Shown piece by piece: positions 10,569-17,920 of a DNA stretch of 64,000 nucleotides (its first letter is position 1; every line of letters begins with the position of its first letter). Position numbers and translations under genes: made by a program. The stretch is from Streptomyces sp. S465. Lineage in GTDB: Bacteria > Actinomycetota > Actinomycetes > Streptomycetales > Streptomycetaceae. Below the pieces are notes generated by a model. That model ran no database searches. It had not been told where the DNA came from and saw nothing but the letters and a program-made list of their open reading frames with translations. The stretch covers positions 3,831,001 to 3,895,000 of the forward strand of contig NZ_CP114036.1 of assembly GCF_026898115.1 (NCBI RefSeq), in the 5' to 3' direction.

Positions 10569-11446
10569 CCAGCGCGGACACGGTCGTACAGGCGAAGCAG
10601 TCCCTGATCGCGCGGATCGCCGCCCGCGCCGGCGGCGGGGCGCTGCGGGTCGTCCTCATCCTGATCGGCCTGCTGTGGCTGATGCCGACCGCCGGACTGC
10701 TGCTGTCCTCCCTGCGCGACCCGGCGCAGGTGGACCTCTCGGGGTGGTGGAAGGTCTTCACCGACCCCGGCCAGCTCACCTTCAGCGGCTACGACAACCT
10801 GCTGGGCAACCAGCAGATCACCGATTCGCTGTGGACCACGCTCGCGATCACCGTCCCGGCCACGCTGCTGGTCGTGGTGATCGGCGCCCTGGCCGGCTAC
10901 GCCTTCGCCTGGATGGACTTCCCCGGCCGCGACTGGTGGTTCCTCATCGTGGTCGGCCTGCTGGTGGTCCCCGTCCAGGTCGCGCTGATCCCGGTCGCCA
11001 AGCTCTTCGGCGAGATCGGCATCTTCCAGACCACCACCGGCGTGGTGCTCTTCCACACCGCCTTCGGCCTGCCCTTCGCCATCTTCCTGCTGCGGAACTT
11101 CTTCGCGGAGATCCCCCGGGAGCTGCTGGAGGCGGCCCGCCTGGACGGCGCGGGCGAACTGCGGCTCTTCGTCCGCGTGGTCCTGCCGCTGGGCGGCCCG
11201 GCCATCGCCTCGCTGGGCATCTTCCAGTTCCTGTGGGTCTGGAACGACATGCTGGTCGCCCTGATCTTCGCGGACAGCGGCAACCCGCCGATCACGGTCG
11301 CGCTGCAACAGCAGGTCCGGCAGTTCGGCAACAACATCGACATCCTCGGCCCCGGCGCCTTCGTCTCGATGCTCATCCCGCTGGCCGTCTTCTTCGCCTT
11401 CCAGCGGCAGTTCGTGCAGGGCGTGATGGCGGGCGCGGTGAAGTAA
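10565..11446 (+). CDS. Sugar ABC transporter permease, MalG type
   Basis: Second permease of the importer, 293 aa with about six membrane helices, and the ATPase-docking EAARLDGAGELRLFVRVVLP near the C-terminal third. Its ATG overlaps the stop of the previous gene in an ATGA, so translation is coupled. No ATPase gene follows; a strong terminator begins 29 bp after the stop. In Streptomyces such importers commonly share the unlinked ATPase MsiK (established for several systems), and that is the likely energiser here by inference. Confidence 0.94.
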   Translation: MTSADTVVQAKQSLIARIAARAGGGALRVVLILIGLLWLMPTAGLLLSSLRDPAQVDLSGWWKVFTDPGQLTFSGYDNLLGNQQITDSLWTTLAITVPATLLVVVIGALAGYAFAWMDFPGRDWWFLIVVGLLVVPVQVALIPVAKLFGEIGIFQTTTGVVLFHTAFGLPFAIFLLRNFFAEIPRELLEAARLDGAGELRLFVRVVLPLGGPAIASLGIFQFLWVWNDMLVALIFADSGNPPITVALQQQVRQFGNNIDILGPGAFVSMLIPLAVFFAFQRQFVQGVMAGAVK

Positions 11447-11475
11447 CCGACAGCGTCCGCCCCCTCCCCGGCTAC

Positions 11476-11517
11476 CGGCCCGGCGCCCCTTCGCAAGGAG
11501 CGCCGGGCCGTTTCCTT
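11476..11517 (+). terminator. Intrinsic terminator of the sugar importer operon
   Basis: A perfect 11-bp stem, CGGCCCGGCGC (11476-11486) with GCGCCGGGCCG (11500-11510), is followed at once by TTTCCTT. It sits just after the last permease and separates it from the convergent HATPase gene, whose stop is at 11526. Confidence 0.88.
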
Positions 11518-11525
11518 CCCCCGGG

Positions 11526-11984
11526 TCATGGCGCACCGCACTCCGCCCACACCGTCTTGCCCACAGGGATACGAGGGGCCGTGCCCCAGCGGGTGGCCAA
11601 CAGGTCCACCAGGAGCAGGCCACGGCCCGATTCGTCGTCGGTCGTCAGGGGCGTCGGCGGAATGGCCGGGAGCCGGTCCTCGCGGGCGTCCGAGACCTCG
11701 ATACGGATCGTCCGCGTCGCGCTCGCGCAGGCGAGGCGGAGACGGAAGTCCCGTCCGGGTACGCGGCCGTGCCGTACGGCGTTGGAGGCCAGCTCCGCCA
11801 CCAGCAGGGCCACCGTGCAGGAGACGTCCGACGCGGGCGGATAGCCCCACTCCGCCATGCGCCGCACGGCGAGCCGCCGGGCGAGGCGCGCGCCGCGCGG
11901 CGTGGCGGGCAACCGCTGGGTGAGTGCCCGGAGTTCGGGTTCCGGGTCCGGCGCCGTGGTCGTCTTCAGCACGGTGTTGTCCAT
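11526..11984 (-). CDS. HATPase_c_2 regulatory protein (anti-sigma-factor-kinase-like)
   Basis: Small GHKL-type ATP-binding protein of 152 aa, related to SpoIIAB/RsbW-like kinases. It shows the N-box VALLVAELASNAVRHG, a central IRIEVSD and the G-box DDESGRGLLLVDLLATRWG. The ATG at 11982-11984 (MDNTVLK) has GGACGGAA just upstream; a TTG at 12047 would add 21 residues but has no ribosome site. It diverges from the Scr1-type XRE gene, and DUF397 genes follow that one. This HATPase / XRE / DUF397 grouping is recurrent in Streptomyces regulatory loci (the WhiJ-like sets). Its real partner, a sigma or anti-sigma system, is not in the window. Confidence 0.88.
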   Translation of the reverse strand: MDNTVLKTTTAPDPEPELRALTQRLPATPRGARLARRLAVRRMAEWGYPPASDVSCTVALLVAELASNAVRHGRVPGRDFRLRLACASATRTIRIEVSDAREDRLPAIPPTPLTTDDESGRGLLLVDLLATRWGTAPRIPVGKTVWAECGAP

Positions 11985-12085
11985 TTCCGTCCGATCGATT
12001 GTCCGTACGATCCGCAGCGTGTGCGCATCGTGACGTTCCGTACCCAAGGATCGTGTCGCGGGTCTACGCTCGAAAGGCCATGACG

Positions 12086-12107
12086 CCTTACCTTTCAGGC
12101 CGTAAGG
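12086..12107 (+). promoter_or_regulatory. Inverted repeat overlapping the ribosome site of the XRE gene
   Basis: CCTTAC (12086-12091) pairs with GTAAGG (12102-12107) across 10 nt. The right arm runs into the purine-rich AAGGAACGGAAG that should serve as ribosome-binding site for the TTG start at 12123. It could be an operator for the XRE protein, or an RNA hairpin that partly hides the ribosome site. The stem is only six pairs, so this is tentative. Confidence 0.4.
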
Positions 12108-12122
12108 AACGGAAGTGATGTT

Positions 12123-13067
12123 TTGGCCAAAGAACTTGATCCTCGCTCATCGATGGCTGCCCTTTTCGGGTCGCGGGTCCGCAGACTCCGCACGGCGGCC
12201 GGTCTGACGCAGGCCGAGCTGGGCGAGAGGACGCATGTGGTCAGCACCCGGATCACCCAGATCGAGCGCGCGTCCGGAGCGAAACCGACGTTCGAGCTGG
12301 CGCGGACGCTCGACACCGTCCTCGGGGCGGACAGCCTGCTCATCGACATGTGGCCGTACGTCTACCGGGAGGCGTTCCCGGACTGGTCGCGGGCGTTCAT
12401 GGCGTACTCGGAGCGGGCGGTGTCCATTCGGCAGTACGCCGCGCACCTGGTGCCCGGTCTCTTACAGACCAGGGACTACGCTCGGGCCGTTCTGAGCGTT
12501 GGCCTGTCTCTCACCAGCGAGGAGCAGTTGGACGACCGGGTCGCCGCCAGGCTCAGACGACAGGAACGGCTCACTTCGCCCGATCGTCCCGAGCTGTGGG
12601 TGGTCTTGGACGAGGCGGTGTTGAGGCGTCCGATCGGCGGCAGGGCCGTCATGCGGGAGCAGTTGGCCAGGCTGCTGGAAGCAGCCTCGGAACCCCACAT
12701 CACCGTGCAGGTACTGCCTTTCGACCAAGGCGAGCACGACGTGATGGGTGGGTCCCTGACCGTGCTGACGTCCCCTGACGAAACGGAAGTGGCGTATACC
12801 GAAGGCGCCCACTACGGCCAACTCATCGAAGAACCAAGGGACGTCAAGCGCTTCGCGCTGTTCTACGATCGGCTGCGGGCAGCATCCCTGCCCCCGCTCA
12901 TGTCACTCGGCATGATCCGATCCGTGATGGAGGGCAACCACCGTGGAGCGAGTGTCCCGTCCCGATCTGAACGGCGTCGCCTGGCGCAAGAGCAGCTACA
13001 GCAATCAGGAGGGTGGCGACTGCGTGGAGGTGGCCGACGGCATACCCGGCGTCGTCCCCGTCCGTGA
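12123..13067 (+). CDS. Scr1-family XRE transcriptional regulator
   Basis: Helix-turn-helix regulator, 314 aa as the open frame. The HTH spans about residues 15-70 (LRTAAGLTQAELGERTHVVS then ITQIERASG), followed by the Scr1-type ligand domain with AHLVPGLLQT, ARLRRQERL and HITVQVLPF. The start is a TTG with GGAAG 8 nt upstream; an ATG at 12153 is the alternative. The family normally ends near the stretch MIRSVMEG, but here the frame continues for about 43 Arg-rich residues that overlap the DUF397 gene in another frame. Residue 114 is encoded by TTA (12462-12464), so efficient translation should need the bldA tRNA. Divergent HATPase and downstream DUF397 genes complete the set. Confidence 0.9.
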   Translation: MAKELDPRSSMAALFGSRVRRLRTAAGLTQAELGERTHVVSTRITQIERASGAKPTFELARTLDTVLGADSLLIDMWPYVYREAFPDWSRAFMAYSERAVSIRQYAAHLVPGLLQTRDYARAVLSVGLSLTSEEQLDDRVAARLRRQERLTSPDRPELWVVLDEAVLRRPIGGRAVMREQLARLLEAASEPHITVQVLPFDQGEHDVMGGSLTVLTSPDETEVAYTEGAHYGQLIEEPRDVKRFALFYDRLRAASLPPLMSLGMIRSVMEGNHRGASVPSRSERRRLAQEQLQQSGGWRLRGGGRRHTRRRPRP

Positions 13068-13158
13068 CAGCAAGCGGCCCGACGGTCCCGCGCTGGTCTT
13101 CCCGGCGGCCTCCTGGACCGCCTTCGTTGATGCACTGACGACCGACCGCAGCCTCTGA
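12943..13158 (+). CDS. DUF397 protein, copy 1
   Basis: 71-aa DUF397 protein, a family of small proteins encoded beside Scr1-type XRE regulators. It carries the hallmark WRKSSYSNQEGGDCVEVAD, then VPVRDSKRPDGPALVF and SWTAFVDAL. The GTG start has GGAGGG 8 nt upstream. It overlaps the 3' end of the XRE frame by 125 bp in another frame. A role as small modulator or antagonist of the cognate XRE protein is inferred from studied family members. Confidence 0.9.
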   Translation: MERVSRPDLNGVAWRKSSYSNQEGGDCVEVADGIPGVVPVRDSKRPDGPALVFPAASWTAFVDALTTDRSL

Positions 13159-13431
13159 CCCGGCGTGAACGGCGCGTACTGGTACAGGAGCAGCTACAGC
13201 AACCAGGAAGGCGGTAACTGTGTCGAGGTAGCGGGCCTCGACCTGAACAGCGTCGCCTGGCGCACGAGCAGCTACAGCAATCAAGCAGGTGGCAACTGCG
13301 TCGAGGTAGGCGACATGACCAGGGTCGTTCCCGTCCGTGACAGCAAGCACCCCGACGGACCGGTGCTGGTCTTCCCGGCGGCCTCCTGGACCGCCTTCGT
13401 TGATGCACTGACGACCGACCGCAGCCTCTGA
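13092..13431. repeat. 67-bp perfect repeat shared by the two DUF397 genes
   Basis: Positions 13092-13158 and 13365-13431 are identical, including the stop codon, at an offset of 273 bp. The segment just upstream (CCGTCCGTGACAGCAAGC) is also shared. The identity reflects tandem gene duplication with little divergence. Confidence 0.95.
13165..13431 (+). CDS. DUF397 protein, copy 2, with doubled SSYSNQ motif
   Basis: 88-aa paralogue of the preceding gene, beginning with GTG only 6 bp after its stop. The N-terminal signature is present twice in tandem: YRSSYSNQEGGNCVEVAG, then WRTSSYSNQAGGNCVEVGD. The usual VPVRDSKHPDG and SWTAFVDALTTDRSL end follow. Its last 67 bp are identical to those of copy 1, so it arose by recent duplication. 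No strong ribosome site is seen, and coupling to copy 1 is likely. Confidence 0.85.
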   Translation: MNGAYWYRSSYSNQEGGNCVEVAGLDLNSVAWRTSSYSNQAGGNCVEVGDMTRVVPVRDSKHPDGPVLVFPAASWTAFVDALTTDRSL

Positions 13432-13646
13432 TCCCCGCTTTGCCTGGTCGCCGTTGCGGTGTCAGCCCCACGACGCCGCAACGGCCCGCACCGCACACGT
13501 TTTCGTGCACGGAGGGCAGTTGGGGCATGTTTGGCGGAAATAGGCTCTCCGGCATACGGAACGTCCCCCGGGCACCGCACATCTTCCGGTGCGCAGGCGC
13601 GCACGACATCGCGCGCCGATTCACAAACGAGGGGACTCGAATCATC

Positions 13647-14186
13647 ATGCACAGCAAACTGGCCGCTGTGGCCATCGCGGCCGTCGTCGTCGCGGGCACT
13701 GCCGCTACCGCCATCCCGGCCTCGGCCGCCACCGCCAAGGCCGCGCCGACCCGCTGCCACACCGCCGACCTGAAGGCCGGCTTCGCCACGGGGGGTGACG
13801 CGACGCCGGAGATGGATCAGACCGAGCAGACCCAGGCGTCCATCTGGTTCACCAACCAGAGCGACCGCACCTGCACCCTGTCCGGCTTCGCCGGTGTCGA
13901 CATGGTTGGCGCTCAGACGACCGACGGCACCTGGTCGCTGGCGCGCTCGTCCAAGACGCCCGAGAAGATGGTCCTGGAGCCGGGAGACACGACGGACTTC
14001 ACCATCAACCTGCTCCCGGTGGCCGATTCCACACCGCAGGAGGAGAAGTTCGTTCCGGCGACGTTCCTGGTCACCCCGCCGGACGAGACGGAGCACTTCA
14101 CCCTGAAGTGGCCGTTCGGCGGCCAGATCCTCAAGCAGGACGGCGCCACCAACCCGGGCACCTACATCGACCCGGTCGGGCTGTAA
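13647..14186 (+). CDS. Secreted DUF4232-like protein
   Basis: 179-aa secreted protein. The first 30 residues form a Sec signal peptide (HSKLAAVAIAAVVVAGTAAT then an ASAATA-type cleavage region). The mature part matches the DUF4232 layout: RCHTADL near the start, a beta-sandwich with WFTNQSDRTCTLSGFAGVDM, and a late YIDPV. The two cysteines could form a disulphide. There is no lipobox, so it is probably released or wall-associated. ATG at 13647 is used; longer in-frame starts lack a signal peptide. Function unknown. It stands alone before the repeat-flanked unit. Confidence 0.85.
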   Translation: MHSKLAAVAIAAVVVAGTAATAIPASAATAKAAPTRCHTADLKAGFATGGDATPEMDQTEQTQASIWFTNQSDRTCTLSGFAGVDMVGAQTTDGTWSLARSSKTPEKMVLEPGDTTDFTINLLPVADSTPQEEKFVPATFLVTPPDETEHFTLKWPFGGQILKQDGATNPGTYIDPVGL

Positions 14187-14204
14187 CCACCGGACAGTTC
14201 CGAG

Positions 14205-14322
14205 CCCGCCGGGTCCTCGTACGCGGGGTCCGGCGGGCCGCGAACTCCCCCAAAGAACCGGGGTGAAGAACTACCACGTTCACCGCAACACAACCGCAAA
14301 CAGACGACGGCCCCCGCCGGGA
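14205..14322. repeat. Left copy of duplicated leader (boxes A and B)
   Basis: Box A (14205-14272) contains CCTCGTACGCGGGGTCCGGC and AAAGAACCGGG. Box B (14276-14322) is a 47-bp element containing TTCACCGCAACACAACCGCA. Box B is identical to 17823-17869, and box A matches 17683-17751 with a few changes. Box B ends 50 bp before the ATG of the HEPN-like gene. Just after it, CGGGA (14318-14322) can pair with TCCCG (14336-14340). Confidence 0.93.
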
Positions 14323-14371
14323 GGACACGAACTCGTCCCGGGAGGCCGACCGGCGGTGACAAAATGGCACC

Positions 14372-14794
14372 ATGGTGCTTCACGTAGGCGTAAAAGCTCT
14401 TCGACGGAGACGAGATGAGCTTCGAGGCTCGGCGGAATCGATAGAAGCGCATGGGGAACTCGGCGATTTAGCCACGGTGGGTCTCCTGCTGTTCTACTCA
14501 GCCGAGTGCGGGCTGAAGGAACGGCTCCTTTGCCGCCAGAAGCTGCGCGGCACCGAAGCTTTGGAACCCACCCACGACCTTCGCAAGCTGGCCAAGGACC
14601 TCAACCTGCCTCGAACGTTAGGCGCACGTCTCGACAGGCTCCAGAGCTGTCGACTGCATGCGTCGGGAAGCAAGGCCATTCCTTTGGCCGATTTACATCA
14701 GGCATGGCGCTACGGTGCGAAGCTTGACGCGGCCGACGAGAAGGAAGCTCAGGAAGCCCTCCGTGCTCTGATCAAATGGTGCGAGCGGGACTAA
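14372..14794 (+). CDS. HEPN-like small protein, partner of dual-NTPase protein
   Basis: 140-aa, mostly helical protein that I do not recognise by name. The segment ATVGLLLFYSAECGLKERLL (about 35-53) followed by THDLRKLAKDLNLP (67-80) matches the pattern of HEPN proteins, where a helix with an E-x-x-LK core is followed by an H-D-L-x-x-L helix. Arg89 and His96 form an R-x6-H, within the R-x4-6-H spacing of HEPN ribonucleases, but the nuclease motif is not proven. Three leucines (33, 83, 108) use TTA codons, and base composition looks AT-richer than the neighbours. The 3' end abuts or overlaps the large NTPase gene, so the two form an operon behind the left leader repeat. Assignment to HEPN is by pattern only. 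Confidence 0.75.
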   Translation: MVLHVGVKALRRRRDELRGSAESIEAHGELGDLATVGLLLFYSAECGLKERLLCRQKLRGTEALEPTHDLRKLAKDLNLPRTLGARLDRLQSCRLHASGSKAIPLADLHQAWRYGAKLDAADEKEAQEALRALIKWCERD

Positions 14795-14814
14795 GGCTAG
14801 GAGACGACGAAACC

Positions 14815-17565
14815 GTGGCCGGTTTGAATGGACTGGACGGGCTGACACCCCCAGAGCACCTGTTCACCTGGGTAGACGTCGATGAACACCTGACGGCTCT
14901 GGCCTCTGCGGGGCAGTGGCCCGCATGGCTGCGCGCGGCGGATGGCTGGTGGGATGGCTTAGAGCTCGTGGTGTCCAGCGGCACAGAAGCCGAAGAGGCG
15001 AAACGGTGGCTGGACGAGGCATTCGGAGCGGGTTCGACCGAATGGCGCGACAGCATCCTGATGCTGCGGCTCGACGACCCGCGAACGGCCGATTTCACGG
15101 GCATGCCCGTCATTCTCAGCCCGGAGCCCGAGAACGCGGACCAACCGCGTCGTATCCCGCTGCTGCGCGAGAAGCACATCACCCCACAGCTGGCACATCC
15201 GCTGGAGCGCCCCTCCGATGAACGCTTTCCCGCCGATGTGCAACTGGTGGCGTTCCACTCCTTCAAAGGGGGAGTCGGGCGCACGGTGCACGCCGTCGCA
15301 ATGGCCGACGCCATTGCCCGTCGAGGCGGAAGCGTCCTGCTGATCGACGCGGACCTTGAAGCGCCGGGCATCACGTGGATGCACAAGGCTCAGGGAGGCC
15401 AGCTCGACTTCTGTTACGAGGATCTGCTCGCCCTGCTTCAGGGGTCGGAGGATGGAAGCTGGTCCACTGCCGTGGACATCGCCGCCGAGTACCTGCCGAA
15501 CCAACAAGTCGGACGGTTCGCAAGCGGCGGCCGTGTGACCGTGCTCCCCACAAGCAGAAGGCCACAGCTGGGGCCGCCGCGCATCGAACCGGCGGACTTA
15601 CTGGCGCCTGGACGCCCGGCGTATTTCCTGACCGAGGCGCTGGCGGCGCTCGCCGCACGTGCGGGTGCGGACACCGTCGTGATAGATCTGCGTGCTGGAG
15701 CATCCGAACTGTCGGCACCCATCCTGCTCGACCCACGCGTCCAACGGGTCTTCGTCACCACTCTGAGCCACCAGTCCCTCGCGGGCACCGAGACGTTACT
15801 GAAGCAACTAGGACGACGAGCGCCAGCGCTCCAGGGTACCGACCCAGCAAGCTCCGTGATCATTACCCAGTTCCGGCAGGATGTGCACGAAAGCCAAGCA
15901 CAAGAGGCACGGAACCAGTTGAGAACTGCGGTGCTCTCATCGCTGAGGCAGCCGGATGGCACAGCGGACGCGGATGCCGGCTCCGATGAAACCGGTGAAG
16001 TTGACTCGGGTGTTCTGTCACAACCTCTGCTCAGTCCATTCCGAGAAGAGCTACTCGCCCTCCCGTCCAGCTGGGACGCCGTACTGCGCGTACTGGAAAG
16101 CTGCAATGTGACAGACGCTTTGGAATCGATCGTGCCCACTCCGGTCACCCGGACGGAGCCCAAGGCGGACGGGCCACAGGCTGATGTCGATTACACGATG
16201 CTTCGCCAGCGCCTCGCGGACACCGCGCAGCCACTCATCTATGCCGAGCGAGCGGGCATGTCCTCGGCCAGCGGCTTCCTTGTGACCGATCCACTCCGCA
16301 GACTGCTGGGGGACCATCGCACGGAGCCCCCACTGGCCCTTGTCGTAGGTGCTAAAGGGGCCGGCAAGACCTTCATGTACGCGAAGGCGTGCGCAGCTCG
16401 GACATGGAGCGAGTTCGCCGAGCAGTCAGACATCAAGGGTGTCCGGCTGTCCCTGCCGGTCGTCCCCGTGCTGGAGTCCGACAACCTCGACTATGACGAC
16501 CTGACGACTCAGGATCTCAGGGAATCCTTCGCCACCATCCACAGCGAAGCAGCGGACACAGCCGGAACGTCTCAAGAGATCAAGGACCGTCTGAGGAAGG
16601 GTTTTGCCACACTTGATGCCCACGACGAGTTGAGTTGGCGGACATTGTGGCTCGAGTGTCTGGCGATCGCGGCAGGCGTTCCGATGTCGGCCCGGGACGA
16701 CGCGGAAGCGGCGCTCACAGACCTCGGTAAGCGGGCGCGAGCGGTGTTCGTCATCGACGGGCTCGAGGACCTGTTGCAGACCCTGGACAGCGAGGTCAAG
16801 CACACAGCCCTGCGCGTCCTTCTGATCGACGTGCTTGCCTGGTTGCGTTCGCTGCGGGGGCGCCCTCTCGGCCTGGTCGTCTTCGTACGCCGAGATCTGG
16901 TGAAGCGGGCGGTCCGGCAGAACAGCGAGCAACTCCTCGCCCGATACGAACCGTATGCGCTGCGCTGGGACAAAGAGGAAGCGCTACGCCTCGCGCTGTG
17001 GGTCACCGCGCATGCCGACGCCCTGCCCGAGTCGATGCCAGAGTCTGAGATCGCGGAGCTGCCCTACGACGCTCTGGTGGAAGCCCTCATCCCGGTGTGG
17101 GGGTGGAAAATGGGTACGGAGAAATCCAAGGAAGCACGCTCCCACCTATGGGTGCCCGCCGCTCTCGGGGACTTCAGGGACCAGGTGCAGGCCAGGGACG
17201 TCGTGGTATTCCTGGCCGAAGCAGCTCGTCAGTCGATTCCCCAGGCACAGTGGGAGGACCGCGTGCTCGTGCCAAGCGCCATGCGCAAGGCACTGCTCGC
17301 ATGCAGCAGAATCAAAATCAGCGCGATTCAAGACGAAAGCCAGGAGATCGGTAATCTGTTGAGCCGACTCCAGCAGGTCCGCGAGCCCGTCACGGTGCCT
17401 TTCTGGCTGGAGGAGGTAGGGCTGGAGGTACAGGAAGCGGACTTTCTCGTGGACTCCGGGGTCTTCGCACGAGGCAACGATGGCCGCTATTGGGTAGCCG
17501 AGATCTACCGGCACGGGCTGGGATACGGCAGTGAGCGAAGGGCCAAGGTGCTGTGGCGGAAGTAA
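14815..17565 (+). CDS. Dual-NTPase protein: ParA/MinD-like domain plus second P-loop ATPase
   Basis: 916-aa protein of unknown role. After about 140 residues containing the stretch EHLFTWVDVDEHL, a deviant Walker A KGGVGRT (151-157) opens a ParA/MinD-like domain with LLIDADLEAPG and TVVIDLRAG. The usual GKT lysine is replaced by Arg, while the signature lysine is kept. Residues about 470-900 hold a second, STAND/AAA-like module with Walker A GAKGAGKT (512-519), Walker B AVFVIDGLEDLL (643-654) and a winged-helix-like C-terminus. The GTG at 14815 is chosen because AGGAGA lies 10 nt before it; an ATG at 14776 would overlap the HEPN gene by 19 bp but has no ribosome site. Leu262 and Leu328 use TTA. 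Pairing with a HEPN-like gene suggests an ATP-controlled effector, by inference. Confidence 0.8.
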   Translation: MAGLNGLDGLTPPEHLFTWVDVDEHLTALASAGQWPAWLRAADGWWDGLELVVSSGTEAEEAKRWLDEAFGAGSTEWRDSILMLRLDDPRTADFTGMPVILSPEPENADQPRRIPLLREKHITPQLAHPLERPSDERFPADVQLVAFHSFKGGVGRTVHAVAMADAIARRGGSVLLIDADLEAPGITWMHKAQGGQLDFCYEDLLALLQGSEDGSWSTAVDIAAEYLPNQQVGRFASGGRVTVLPTSRRPQLGPPRIEPADLLAPGRPAYFLTEALAALAARAGADTVVIDLRAGASELSAPILLDPRVQRVFVTTLSHQSLAGTETLLKQLGRRAPALQGTDPASSVIITQFRQDVHESQAQEARNQLRTAVLSSLRQPDGTADADAGSDETGEVDSGVLSQPLLSPFREELLALPSSWDAVLRVLESCNVTDALESIVPTPVTRTEPKADGPQADVDYTMLRQRLADTAQPLIYAERAGMSSASGFLVTDPLRRLLGDHRTEPPLALVVGAKGAGKTFMYAKACAARTWSEFAEQSDIKGVRLSLPVVPVLESDNLDYDDLTTQDLRESFATIHSEAADTAGTSQEIKDRLRKGFATLDAHDELSWRTLWLECLAIAAGVPMSARDDAEAALTDLGKRARAVFVIDGLEDLLQTLDSEVKHTALRVLLIDVLAWLRSLRGRPLGLVVFVRRDLVKRAVRQNSEQLLARYEPYALRWDKEEALRLALWVTAHADALPESMPESEIAELPYDALVEALIPVWGWKMGTEKSKEARSHLWVPAALGDFRDQVQARDVVVFLAEAARQSIPQAQWEDRVLVPSAMRKALLACSRIKISAIQDESQEIGNLLSRLQQVREPVTVPFWLEEVGLEVQEADFLVDSGVFARGNDGRYWVAEIYRHGLGYGSERRAKVLWRK

Positions 17566-17682
17566 GCGCCCGAGCATCACGCTGGCCTTCGCGACGGTCT
17601 CCTGGGACGCATTCATACGCGAGCCGAAGACCTGTCACCGTCCCTGAGCCGGCCAGGCACCGGTCGGCGTCGGACTTCCCAT

Positions 17683-17869
17683 CCCGCCGGGCCCTCGTAC
17701 GCGGGGGTCCGGCGGGACGCGGACTCCCTCAAAGAACCGGGATAGAGAACTCCCGCCCACCCACCCTTCCCGCTGGTCACCCGTACGAGTGACCAGCTTG
17801 CGGGCGAAGCACGCCGGTCGTTACGTTCACCGCAACACAACCGCAAACAGACGACGGCCCCCGCCGGGA
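17683..17869. repeat. Right copy of duplicated leader (boxes A and B)
   Basis: Box A (17683-17751) and box B (17823-17869) repeat the elements seen at 14205-14322. Box B is identical over 47 bp. Here the two boxes are separated by a 71-bp stretch that is absent from the left copy and contains a 24-bp palindrome. Box B ends 52 bp before the ATG of the winged-helix gene. Downstream, GGCCC (17857-17861) and GGGCC (17886-17890) can enclose an inner CGGGA/TCCCG hairpin. Confidence 0.93.
17773..17796. promoter_or_regulatory. 24-bp near-perfect palindrome, candidate operator
   Basis: CTGGTCAC, then CCGTACGA, then GTGACCAG. The outer arms pair over 8 bp and the centre CGTACG is itself palindromic, so only one symmetric pair of 24 bp mismatches. 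No T-run follows, which argues against a terminator. It lies 125 bp upstream of the winged-helix gene and only in the right leader copy, so autoregulation by that gene's product is a reasonable guess. Confidence 0.6.
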
Positions 17870-17920
17870 CGGCAATCCCGAACGAGGGCCTGACCGATCC
17901 AGGAAGAAGAGACCTTCCCG

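Noticed and set aside
13440..13646. Longer N-terminus for the DUF4232 protein
   Set aside because: In-frame starts upstream would bury the signal peptide; the ATG at 13647 gives a proper one.
14205..17869. Attachment sites of an integrative element
   Set aside because: No integrase, tRNA or excisionase is nearby, and each repeat sits at a fixed distance before a start codon, which fits shared leaders better.
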